This document shows, piece after piece, positions 42,392 to 51,896 of a DNA stretch of 64,000 nt. Where the stretch lies: NCBI RefSeq assembly GCF_020520425.1, contig NC_079490.1, forward strand, positions 1,302,001 through 1,366,000, given 5' to 3'. Numbering within the stretch: the first letter of the stretch is position 1; every line of letters starts with the position of its first letter. The DNA comes from Spinacia oleracea (Eukaryota > Streptophyta > Magnoliopsida > Caryophyllales > Amaranthaceae). Both the position numbers and the translations under genes were made by a program. Below the pieces are notes generated by a model. The model did not search any database. It was not told the origin of the DNA and saw only the letters and a list, made by a program, of their open reading frames with translations.

Positions 42392-44450
42392 AACACTTGC
42401 ATCAGTTCCTGCGGCTCCATTACCATCTCTAGCTCGTGAATTAGTCGTGCCGAAATGGAAGGTGATGCCTCTTGAGTACCAACTTCCCTCCGAAGTTGTA
42501 AGATTTGAAAAACGATGTGTATCTTACATGTTGGAGTTAACTTGAGTTTGCATGCCACCTTCCCGGTTCTCTGAATTATTATGGATTTATGGCCCATGGA
42601 ATCGTGCGGCTAGCTTCCCAAAGGGTCTTTTAGCAAGAGAACGTTGCCTATACGGTTGTAATTTTAAGACCATTACTTCCCCAATTTCAAACTACCCTTT
42701 TGTCCTTTGCTTTTCATTACTTGTTGGGCTTTGAGTAAGTTAAGCCTAACCTCAAGCCTACGAGTGTATGGCCTACTCCATTCGCCAATTCTTTGATGGG
42801 TCTCTGCGGTAGAGTATTTTGAAAAGAGCCATACCCGTGGACAAATATGATCAGTGGGCGAACATTCCCGGCGACGTGCTATATGAGTACTCGGCCCAAT
42901 CTTTTGGGTTTTCCCCAACAGAACACCTTAAGTACGTCTCAAGCCCTTTGTTCAGATTTTGGTTTGTCCATCCGTTGTGGATGGTATAAAGTGCTCCGTT
43001 TCAGATCAGTATCTTGGAGCCTAAAGAGCTCTCTCCAAAAAAAGTTCGACAATCTACCCACTACTACTAAGGTAGTGTCCACACCCTTAGGCAAGGTAAC
43101 AACAGTAGGTACCGGAAGTGGCTCAACTGGTCGGATTACGTTGCGAGTGCTTATCTCTTTGACAAGTAACACAATGTTGTACATAGTTGGGGACATACTT
43201 GCGCATACCTTGCCAAAACCATTCAGAAGCTAACCTCAAGTAAGTCTTGGCCTCCCCGAATTGACCCCCAATGGGCGAGTCATGGTACTCTCTAAGCAAT
43301 ATGGAGATGAATGCCGATGTTTTAGCGACCACCATACGCCCAAGGCTTTTTTGATCCGTTCGAATCACAAAATGACGCCCAAGCAAATGATGCTTCCATT
43401 TCTAAAACGCTATACAGATTGCCATGAGTATTTTCTCGCATATGAACTTGCCCTTTGCTCTCGGCCCAAGTATCCTACTGTAGAACTATGGGCTGATCCC
43501 CCAAACCGTAGCCGGATGCATCTGTTTCAATAACGAACAACTTACCTAAGTTTGTCATGGCCAGCACCGGTGCCGCAGACATTGTTCCCTTCAGTATTTC
43601 GAAAGTTGTCGTAGCCTATATTGTCCAACCGAAACAATCCTTTTTTAGTTGGTCGGTGAGTAGTTGTGCGATGTAGGCATAACTCGCCACAAACTTATGA
43701 TAATAGCATGTGAGGCCCAATAGTCATCTTAATTCCCTCGAATTCTTCAGAATTTTTCATTCTTGAATAGTCTTTATCTTGTCCTGGTCAACACCCACAG
43801 AAGCACCCGTCGATGGGAAATCATTTGTCCCAAATACGCTACCACTCGCTTGCCGAACTCACACATTTTTGGTTTGTAAACGACTTATGTTCTCTTATTT
43901 TAATCAAGATATGTTACTCTTCACTGGAACTATAAACAAGAATATCGTCAAAATATACAAGCACAAGCTTCCTTGAATAGGGCGGAGTACCTCATTCACG
44001 AGTGATTGAAAGGTGGATGGGCCGTTGGTTAGCCTGTATGGTATTACGAGAAACTCGTAATGGCCCTCTTGAGTACGAAAGGCTGTCTTGTGGGTGTCTT
44101 TTGGCCCCACCAAAATTTGATGATACCCTTGAGGTCCAGTTTGGATAAGATTTTGGCCTATGGAGTTCGTCAAGCAACACACTGATCACCAAGATTGGAT
44201 ACTTGTCGTGCACGGATTCTAAGCCCGATAGTCCACATAGATACGCCAAGAACCGTCTTCCTTTTTGACAAGAGGGCTTGAGAATGGACTTGTGCAGCGT
44301 AGAATAATTCCAGCCTCGAGCATCTCCCCAATTAGTCTTTCAATTTAATCCTTCTGAAATTTTTTGGGTAGCGACCCCAATTGAGTTGCTGACCTCCAAG
44401 ATAATCACGTGCTTGTGGCCACGCCTTGGGGGAAGTAAGTCCGTGCGGCT
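42392..44450 (-). pseudogene. Decayed Ty3/gypsy pol, minus strand
   Basis: Read from 44300 down, the minus-strand pieces are: RT (43904-44182, with [20 protein letters not shown]), RNase H (near 43300-43400, GRHFVIRTDQ), integrase zinc part (43123-43386, YLRLASEWFWQGM, CVTCQRDKHSQ), integrase core (42900-43060) and the C-terminal end (42307-42597, VACKLKLTPTCKIH). Many frameshifts and stops break it. No LTR is recognised at either end. It is a sister of the copies at 32.9-33.7 and 46.4-51.9 kb. Confidence 0.82.
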
Positions 44451-44469
44451 GCTCAAACACCCCTTGATT

Positions 44470-44890
44470 TCTCTTTAGTAGTGGAATAAGAGAGAAAGAG
44501 GTACACCAGAGGGAGGAGTAAATACAAAATAGTGGAGGGGCTGGAGGAGAAGGGGAAAGTAAAGGAGAGTGAGATCACTTTGGAGAGGGAATAGGAGAGA
44601 AAGCGGTACAGGGGAGGGGGAGGATGAAGAGAGGAAATGGTGGAGGGGGCTGGAGGAGGAGAGAGCTTCATGGAGGAGGGGTGAGGAAATAGGAGAGAGA
44701 TGAAAGGTGGGTTGCGGAAGAGGAGATGCAGAAAAGGTAGAGTAAGTGCACATGATGAAGGAGAGAGCCAGAATAAGTGGGTAGGAAGGAGAGGCTTTTG
44801 TGGCAGAAGAGTCAGAGCGGAGAGAGGCTGTTTTGGAGGGTAGGATGAGTATCGGAGAAAAAATGGTCGAGATGAGGAGGAGACCAAAGG
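44470..44890. repeat. Purine-rich repeat, ~103-bp period
   Basis: 'aataagagagaaagaggtac' (44486), 'aataggagagaaagcggtac' (44590) and 'aataggagagagatgaaagg' (44689) mark three degenerate units of a strand that is almost all A and G. Long minus-strand open frames (Ser/Pro/Leu-rich, 144 and 194 codons) arise because CT-rich DNA lacks stops; they show no protein-like pattern. Confidence 0.72.
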
Positions 44891-45178
44891 TTTTGGGATA
44901 GGGGAGATGGAAATGTGTTTTACTTCTCCAATTTAACTCCGATTTTCTGGTATTGACTCTAGAAATCATCCTTTTAATCCAAAGATTTGCTTCCTGACCC
45001 AGGAACCAAACTGGAGAGGCCTTATTGCGTTTTATGGTGAAACATGAAACTATTTTCATGATCTAAAAGTAATATTACGTTCCGTGCCTTTTATTTGTTT
45101 ATATCTCAGTATTTGAATCTCTATGGAGACTAGGGGAGTATTTGTTTTCCTCATGTGCTTGATGACTTTCTTGGGCAG

Positions 45179-45519
45179 TATCAAAGGGCGGTCAGTAAAG
45201 CTTTGCTGGACAGGATTACTGATGAAAAGGCATCTAGCGTAACCTCTGTAAGTTGTCATGTTTCAGTGACTTAGACGACATTACCTTCTTTTTTTGTGAG
45301 AGATTTTTATTATGTGAAAAAAAATAAGTCTGCTCTCTGCCAGTATTTTTGAATTATATTCGTTTAAAGTGCACTAATCGAGAGCTCATGCCTGTTATTT
45401 AAAGTGTAGTTTATGCCATGCAAGTGGTTGGACTGGGTCAATGTTGACTGTTATCTTGTTGGCAGGTCTTGATGGTCGTTGGAGCTGGATGGGGGCCTCT
45501 TGTCAGAGCATCTTTAGAG
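45179..45519 (+). pseudogene. PRMT5: PRMT5-like exons for the SAM-binding domain
   Basis: Exon 45179-45247 follows 'cttgggcag' and reads YQRAVSKALLDRITDEKASS, ending in donor TCT|GTAAGT. Exon 45466-45519 follows 'gttggcag' and reads VLMVVGAGWGPLVRASLE, ending in GAG|GTTGGT. Both are phase 0, and the order and junction match PRMT5 (QYQRAV..., then the SAM-binding motif I). Motif I normally reads GAGRGPLV; here Trp stands in for that Arg, at a position otherwise invariant in the PRMT5 proteins I know. The following exon (AAEET/KVYAVEKN region) is not found before the gypsy element. With the C-terminal exon lying 10 kb upstream on the same strand, this is most likely a rearranged pseudogene. Confidence 0.82.
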
Positions 45520-45598
45520 GTTGGTCCAGATATGTATCTGTGCGGATTATGTTTAAGTGACATGCTTGGAAGTTTTTATTTATGTTCTAATTGTTCAA

Positions 45599-45842
45599 GG
45601 GGTCAGTTCTTTTCAACTTGTTAACTTATTTTTAGCAAAATTTAGTTCAGCTAAAATAACTTCAGTTCAACAGAAATGAGTTCAGTCCACCAAAAACAAC
45701 TAGGTCTCAAACTTAAGTTTAATTCAGCAAAAATCTGTCCAACGAAAGAAACTTTACTTTTATAACTGAAATAGGTTCAAGTAAAATAAGTAAAGCAAGA
45801 ATAAGGCAAGTTCTGCCAAATTAAGGAGAGAAGAACAAACCT
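45599..45842. mobile_element. Tourist-like MITE in or beside the PRMT5-like fragment
   Basis: 'ggtcagttcttttcaacttg' at the left and the inverted right end 'aggtttgttcttctctcctt' are imperfect terminal repeats. The interior has 'ttcagctaaaataa' and 'ataagttcag'-like units of the family seen at 4871, 30746 and 30972. Borders are approximate and no target duplication is fixed. Confidence 0.5.
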
Positions 45843-46354
45843 GCATTTTCAGTATGAGTGAGTTATTACTTATTACTCAAGGAAGGTCATGAATTTTATG
45901 GCATATTAGCTAATGTCTATCAGCTAAAATGAACTTAGTGCGTCAAGTTTGTCAGTGCATCTCCATATAAAGTGTAGGCAAAGGTTGACGATAATATTAT
46001 TGTTATTTGAAAGAGAAAGGAAGATAGCCTAAGGGAACACGCAAACTACTCAACTTACCAGTCGATTTAGGATTTAGGATGGAGGTTTTCCCCCGAACCT
46101 GGTCTGATTTACTTAAGAGTGCACCCTGGTAATGTGGTGACACATGTTCTTCTAATTTCTACTAATATTTGTGTAATAGATATGGAGCTGCATATCGTTT
46201 AATCACTGATTTAAGTAAGCAACATTAGATCCGAACCGATAGTAGTTGTATTAGTTGATGAAATTAAATCAATGGTGAAATACAACTTAGGTAGAGACCC
46301 TAGAGGGAGTAAATGGAAATAACATAATAATCAACACTCTTTTATCTTTTGTAG
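45843..46354. other. Non-coding DNA left of the gypsy element
   Basis: No exon or repeat is recognised. It is the presumed continuation of the PRMT5-like pseudogene intron or unrelated DNA. Confidence 0.3.
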
Positions 46355-46812
46355 TGCAAGGAGCTCAGTTTACTGCTTCCTCAGTTGACTCAATAAAACT
46401 GTAAGAACACAAAGTATAGGAAAGGTTGAATGATTTTTAGTATTGATAAAGCATAAAGCTAGGGTTGCAACTCAGGACATTCTAGAGGTCCTTTCTCTCC
46501 CAAAACTATTCCAAAACTATTCAAGACACCCTGCTTCTCTACTTCCCTCCCCTTTTAATTACAAAATCATATCACAAAAGACAAAAAACAGTTAACTAAT
46601 TAACTAGGACAAAATGGCTGTTGCAGTAGGACAAGAGCCTTAATGAGAACATAGGCCGCATCCACTAAGGGGGGTGGTTTTCCTGTTCTGCCATGCTGTC
46701 TGCTGCCACTGTACTGTGTACTTCAGCTTTGTCCTATTTTGGCTGCTTCTGGTTGTGCTTCTTCCTCCTTGCATACGTCAGCCAGATGGGAGTGTTAGGT
46801 TGGTGTATTGCA
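46355..46812 (-). repeat. LTR (3' LTR of the minus-strand element)
   Basis: It begins TGCA on the plus strand and ends 'ggtgtattgca' just before the polypyrimidine tract. It shares with the other LTR 'ctctccc', 'tcccctttta.ttacaaaa' and 'cctccttgcata' at matching distances from the ends. It is about 80 bp longer than its partner because of extra sequence in the middle. Borders are inferred. Confidence 0.65.
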
Positions 46813-46840
46813 ATACTCCCCCCCCCCCCCCCCCCCCAAA
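46813..46840 (-). promoter_or_regulatory. Polypurine tract
   Basis: A run of about 22 C on the plus strand (G-run on the element strand) directly abuts the inferred 3' LTR. The coding frame of pol (ending HLEDKVS) runs into it. It is the primer for plus-strand synthesis in LTR elements. The homopolymer is unusually long and may be expanded. Confidence 0.75.
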
Positions 46841-48978
46841 CAAAAAAAAAACTCACCTTGTCCTCAAGGTGGAAGGATGGAAGATGGAGCTCAATCATTC
46901 GAGCCTCTTCCCACGTGGCCTTAAATTCAGACAATCCCTTAAATTGCTCTCTTGAGCTGAGAGACGTGGAAAACAGGGTGCAGTTTGCAAGCTGATGGTA
47001 ACTCCAGCTTGTAAGCTACCTCTCCCACACGTTGTATCACCTTGAATGGGCCATAAAACCTCGCTGCCAGCTTCTCAAAAGGCCTCTTAGCTAGTGATTT
47101 CTGACGGTAGGGCTGCAGCTTGAGGTACACTTCGCTCCCCACCTCAAAGGTCTCCTCCCTTCTCTTTCTATCTTCCTGCAACTTCATACGCTGTTGTGCT
47201 TTCATCAAATTCAGTCGCAACTCATCCAGTACGGCATCCCGTTCCTGCAACTTCTCTTCAAGGCTGTTAACCGGAGTCTGCCCTTGTCCCACCTTCAGCA
47301 CCTGTGGTGGATCCCTTCCATATACTATCTTGAACGGGATCATCTTGGTGGAGAGATGTGGTGATGTGTTGTAGGAATATTCTGCCCACGCAAGCCAGTT
47401 TGCCCATGGCTTTGGCTGTCCCGCCACAAAACAACGCAAGTAGGTCTCTAGCCTTTTGTTCACCACCTCACTCTGTCCATCCGTTTGAGGGTGATATGCT
47501 GTACTTCTCTTAAGCCCCGTTCCTTGGAGCCTAAATAGCTCCTTCCAGAAAATGCTCATAAAGACACGGTCCCGATCCGAAACAATGGTCGTGGGAAAAC
47601 CATGTAGCCTCACTATCTCCTTGATGAACAAATCAGCCACTGTTAGAGCTGAAAAAGGATGCTTTAAGCTCAAAAAATGGGCGTACTTAGATAGTCGATC
47701 GACTACGACTAAGATGGTGTCCACCCCCTTAGACTTGGGCAATCCTTCGATAAAGTCCATAGATATGTCTTCCCAAACTGCTACGGGAATGGGAAGAGGT
47801 TGCAAAAGTCCCGCGGGACTTTGGGTGGCTGTTTTGTTCCGTTGGCACACCTCGCAAGCACGGACATATTCTGCCACATCTCTCCGCATCCCACCCCAAA
47901 ACCATTCTCCAGCCAGCCTTAAGTACGTCTTCACATCCCCCGAGTGACCTCCAATCGGTGAGTCATGATACTCTCGTAGCAATATTGGAATTAAAGTGGA
48001 TGTTTTAGGGATAACCATCCTCCCCTTAAACAGCAGCTTCCCATCCACCAAGGTAAAACCCGGTCTATTCCCACCTGCCAACAGACCCATTCTGATCTCT
48101 TCAAGGAGCTTGTCTTTGCGCACCTCCTCTTCCAGTTCTGCCCACTGTACTCCTTGTGAGGACACCATGGCTCCCAACTCTATCTCTCCCTCTTGCTTTC
48201 TGGACAAAGCATCTGCAACTCGATTGGAAGTTGCTGGTTTGTAATGGATTTCAAAATCGAATCCCATCAACTTACTCACCCATCTTTGATAGTCCATCCC
48301 TACTTCTGTCTGTTGTGTTATATGACGCAAACTTTGCTGATCAGTACGCACTATAAAGTGTCTGCCTAGTAGGTAATGTTTCCATTTAAGGATTGCTAGA
48401 CAAATGGCCATTAACTCCTTCTCGTACACAGATTTCATTTGAGCTCGTGGCCCCAATATCCTGCTGTAATAAGCTAAGGGTCGGTTGTCTTGCATAAGGA
48501 CAGCCCCTAGCCCATACCCCGACGCATCGGTCTCCACCACAAAAGTTTTCTTGAAGTCGGGCATTGCAAGGACCGGGGCCGAAACCATGGCCTGTTTCAG
48601 TTTCTCAAACGCCATGGTGGCTTCTTCTGACCATCCAAACGAGTCTTTCTTCAACTGGGCAGTGAGGGGATGAGCAATATGAGCATAATTAAGGACAAAC
48701 TTACGATAATAGCCAGTGAGTCCCAAAAATCCTCGAAGCTCCCGTAGGTTCTTGGGTGTCTGCCATTCTAACATTGCTTGGACCTTCTCCATATCAACAG
48801 AAACTCCATGGGCCGAGATAATGTGACCCAAGTACGCTACTCTCTCTTGAGCAAATTCACATTTCTTGAGGTTAGCATATAGCTGGTGCTTCTCCAACAT
48901 CTCCAGTACAAGCTGTAAGTGCTCAATATGTTCCTGCTTATGTGCACTATACACCAAAATGTCATAAAAAAAAAACAA
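46841..48978 (-). pseudogene. gypsy pol: RT C-terminus, RNase H, integrase
   Basis: A 679-codon frame (48978-46939). The RT thumb/connection has KKCEFAQERVAYLGH and LRGFLGLTGYYRKF. RNase H has [14 protein letters not shown] and the active-site glutamate segment YEKELMAICLAILKWKHYL. The integrase zinc part has HDSPIGGHSGDVKTYL and CEVCQRNK. The integrase core has the first Asp in SMDFIEGLP, the second in IVSDRD and the glutamate in TDGQSEVVN. After HVSQLKRAI comes a stop, and a short out-of-frame tail (46934-46841, EFKATWEEARMIELHLP and FHLEDKVS) follows. About 50-80 codons expected between these two blocks are missing. Confidence 0.9.
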
Positions 48979-49579
48979 GTACGAATTTTCTTAAGTATGG
49001 CTTAAAAACCTCATTCATGAGAGACTGGAATGTTGCGGGTGCATTGGTCAGCCCGAATGGCATGACAAGAAACTCGTAGTGGCCTTCATGTGTTCGGAAG
49101 GCAGTCTTATGGGTGTCTTCGGGTCTGACCCGTATCTGGTGGTAGCCGGACTTGAGGTCCAGTTTAGAGAAAACCGAGGCCCCGTGTAGCTCGTCAAGTA
49201 ACTCATCAATGATAGGTATAGGGTACTTATCTGGTATTGTTTCTCGGTTGAGGGCGCGGTAATCAACACAAAATCTCCACGACCCGTCCTTCTTTTTCAC
49301 CAACAGAACCGGGCTTGAAAAAGGACTTGAAGACGGTTTAATTATTCCGGCAGCCAGCATTTCCCGAATCAATTTCTCGATCTCATCCTTCTGAAATTGT
49401 GGATAACGATAGGGTCTCACTCCCACCGCGCTGCACCCTTCTCTCAACCTTATGGCATGTTCGTAGCCTCTCTCCGGTGGCATCCCATTCGGCATTTCAA
49501 ACACGACCCGAAATTTTTGTAAGATCCCGTTTATCTGCTCCCCATTATTCTCGTGCAGGTTCCCCAACTCCCGCTGCAT
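48962..49579 (-). pseudogene. gypsy pol: RT palm and fingers
   Basis: A 205-codon frame with the conserved RT blocks [54 protein letters not shown] and [20 protein letters not shown]. The frame ends within the catalytic YxDD-type box, where a run of ten A on the plus strand (48967-48976) shifts the frame and replaces catalytic residues. The next frame begins past the break. Confidence 0.9.
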
Positions 49580-50822
49580 ATTCTGGCCCGTTCTCCATTT
49601 GGTTTAATTCCACCAGCACACCCTGACCTTCCTTTCTGATGGTTTTCATCATTGCCTTCAGCGAGATCTTTGAGCGGGCTAATGCCGGCTCCCCCTTCAA
49701 TGTCACTGTCTGCCCATCCAAACTAAACTTCATGGATTGAGTTTTCCAATTGGTTACAACCGATCCCAATTTCTCTAGCCATTGAATTCCCAAGATGACA
49801 TCGGAATTCCCTAAGTCTAGAGGGAGGAAGTCCTCCTGTATCATCACTCCTCCTTTCAATTCCAGTAACACTCCTTTGCAAGCCCCTGTTCCTTTCACCG
49901 CTTCCCCGTTACCTAAGGAAACCCCGAATCCACCGGTCTTTGTCACAGGCAGCCCAATTTTTTCCACCGCCTTCAATGAAATAAAGTTGTGGGTTGCTCC
50001 CGGATCAATCATAACTATGACTTGCTTACCTCCAATCTCCCCCACCAGTTTCATCGTTTTTGGGTTTGTGAGCCCAACAACGGAACATAACGAAACCTCG
50101 GTGGGTACCAGCTCTTCTTCCTCCGCAAACTCCTCCTCGAGCGGTGGCTCGTCTTCTTCTTCTACCAGAAGGACGCTTAATTCTTTCCTTGGACATCGAT
50201 GCCCGATTCCCCACTTCCCGTCACACCGAAAGCAAAGCCCTTTCTCTTTTTTCTCCTGTAGCTCTTTCTCTGTTAACCTCTTTACTTCCCCTGAAAATCG
50301 CGTTGTGGAAGGAGATGTCGCCTTGAAGTTCACCGATGATTGTGAGTTAGTGGGGCTGCTGCTGTTTGACCAGGCCTTAGAAGTAGTGTTGTCGGTTTGG
50401 GCTCCTATTGTTTGGGCTGCCCCCACGTTGGTCCCTGGCCCACTCCCTGATCCGCCCATGTTATTACTCGATCCACGGTTGTAGATGGAGTATGACCCGA
50501 CCCGGATGCTCCCAGAAACTGCAGACCCGAATTTCTTCGACCCATTTACCCGGTTTCGCTCCTCCACCCGCACCGCCAACCCCATAGCCTGATCCAGATT
50601 TAATGGGTTTAAGAGCCGAACCTCTGATTTAATCTCTTCTTCGAGGCCGTTGATGAACTTCCCCATAAGGAGGCTTTCTGGAATGTCATGGAGAGGGGCG
50701 GCCGTTTCAATGAAGCGACGCCTAAACTCTGTCGCAGTGGTGGTTTGCACGGTGGCTAACCATTGCTCGTGCAATGACCCAGAATTGGCTGGTCGAAACT
50801 CAGGGAGAAGCCTTGCCTTCAA
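49545..50822 (-). pseudogene. gypsy gag C-terminus and protease
   Basis: A 425-codon frame. The gag capsid end is at about 1-100 (LHDIPESLLMGKFINGLEEE). A CCHC zinc knuckle follows (CFRCDGKWGIGHRC, ~198-211). The aspartic protease has the active-site block VMIDPGATHNFISLKA and the flap-side block DVILGIQWLEKLG. It overlaps the RT frame by 35 bp in another frame, which could be natural frameshifting or decay. Confidence 0.88.
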
Positions 50823-51545
50823 ATTTTCCCAAGTCGTCGCCGGCCGGCGACCTGTTTCCCATTGGAACCACTACAACGCATCACCCTCCATCGCGACTAA
50901 CACTGAATCGAGCTTCTCTTTCTCCGATAATCGGTGCACCTGGAAGTAATGCTCTGCTCTCATAACCCAACCGTCGGGGTCGGTTCCATCGAACGCTGGC
51001 ATGTCTACCTTCCGGAACCGCCAGTTGCTTCCCCCACCAGCGAAGCCACCACCTCTTTCAAACCCGCTCCCTCCTCTAAAACCTGTTGCCACTGTTTCAA
51101 GGCCTTCTTCTCTGTTTTCCAAATCCATGAAAACCGGTTCAGTTTGCGGTAGAAAAGTTGGTTTTTTTCCGGCCAATGTAGCTTGAATCTCCTTCTGCCA
51201 TTTTTCTTGACTGGTTTTAAGCGCGGCCATCTGACTTTCCTGGGTTTGTCTGAACCGAGAGATTCTCCCCTCTAACTTCTCCGTAGCAGCTGTAATGGCT
51301 TCCATGCTCTTTAACGCCTCTTCTTCTTGCCTGACCCGCGCCTCTTCAGCGAGCCGTTTTTGCGCCTCCTCTATCCCTTGGGTCACCATCTGACCAATGG
51401 ATTGAGCGAGACCATCCAGCCTAGCATCCAGGTTGGTGAACCTCTGTTCCACTCTCTCTTCTATGCTGTCCATCCTTTGTGCCGCCGAAGCCACCATCTT
51501 GCCTGCTCTGATACCACTTGCAGCACACCTGGTAAGACAGTCCAC
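50823..51545 (-). pseudogene. gypsy gag N-terminus
   Basis: A 224-codon frame beginning near the primer-binding site. An N-terminal helical/coiled-coil region (about 25-125, with EERVEQRFTNLDARLDGLAQ) is followed by the gag motif FRKVDMPAFDGTDPDGWVMR and AEHYFQVHRLSEKEKLDSVL. One in-frame TAG separates it from the next gag frame, which otherwise continues in register. The N-terminal residues before about 12 overlap the primer-binding site, so the true start is probably the internal Met at codon 17 or 25. Confidence 0.85.
51504..51516 (-). other. Primer-binding site (initiator tRNA-Met)
   Basis: The minus strand reads TGGTATCAGAGCA two bases inside the 5' LTR. This matches the 3' end complement of plant initiator tRNA-Met, the usual primer for plant LTR elements. 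Confidence 0.88.
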
Positions 51546-51896
51546 TCACAGCCACAAATATCACAGACAGAGTTAACAAGATAAGTAAGAAGAAGGGTTG
51601 TTTGATTAAGAATAAAACTTGAAAGTCACCAATACAAAATGAGAACAATTCGAGAGTGTTCTCTCTCTCCCAATTTTCCACACTACTCTTCAGATGCCTC
51701 TCCTACCCAATGCACTCCCCTTTTATTTACAAAACACCTAGTACAATTCTTAATTGCCTCTGTTGCTGTTGTCACATACTGCCAAAACATCCTTGTACTG
51801 ACTTGCTATCCACTAACTTTCTCCTTGCAGCCCTTCAGCCCCTTCCGCCTCCTTGCATAAGTGTATAGCAGTGGTGGTCCCCCTTGATGTGTTGCA
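51519..51896 (-). repeat. LTR (5' LTR of the minus-strand element)
   Basis: TGCA at the primer-site end and 'gatgtgttgca' at the outer end. Its last 50 bases align well with the last 50 of the other LTR; the middle does not. The length is 378 bp. Confidence 0.65.

Larger units (their letters stand above)
46355..51896 (-). mobile_element. Ty3/gypsy LTR retrotransposon, nearly full length, broken
   Basis: Order on the minus strand: LTR, tRNA-iMet-type primer-binding site, gag, protease, reverse transcriptase, RNase H, integrase, polypurine tract, LTR. Several breaks (a stop in gag, frame breaks around protease/RT and in the RT active site, a deletion at the C-terminus) make it non-autonomous. 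The flanking pentamers (TGTAG left, CTCTC right) do not match, and the two LTRs are strongly diverged, so the element may be a recombinant. Confidence 0.9.

Noticed and set aside
44453..45059. 144- and 194-codon minus-strand frames
   Set aside because: CT-rich repeat DNA has few stops; the peptides are Ser/Pro/Leu strings that repeat with the DNA period.
49795..50484. 229-codon plus-strand frame
   Set aside because: Antisense shadow of the gypsy gag/protease frame, which has clear domain motifs on the minus strand.
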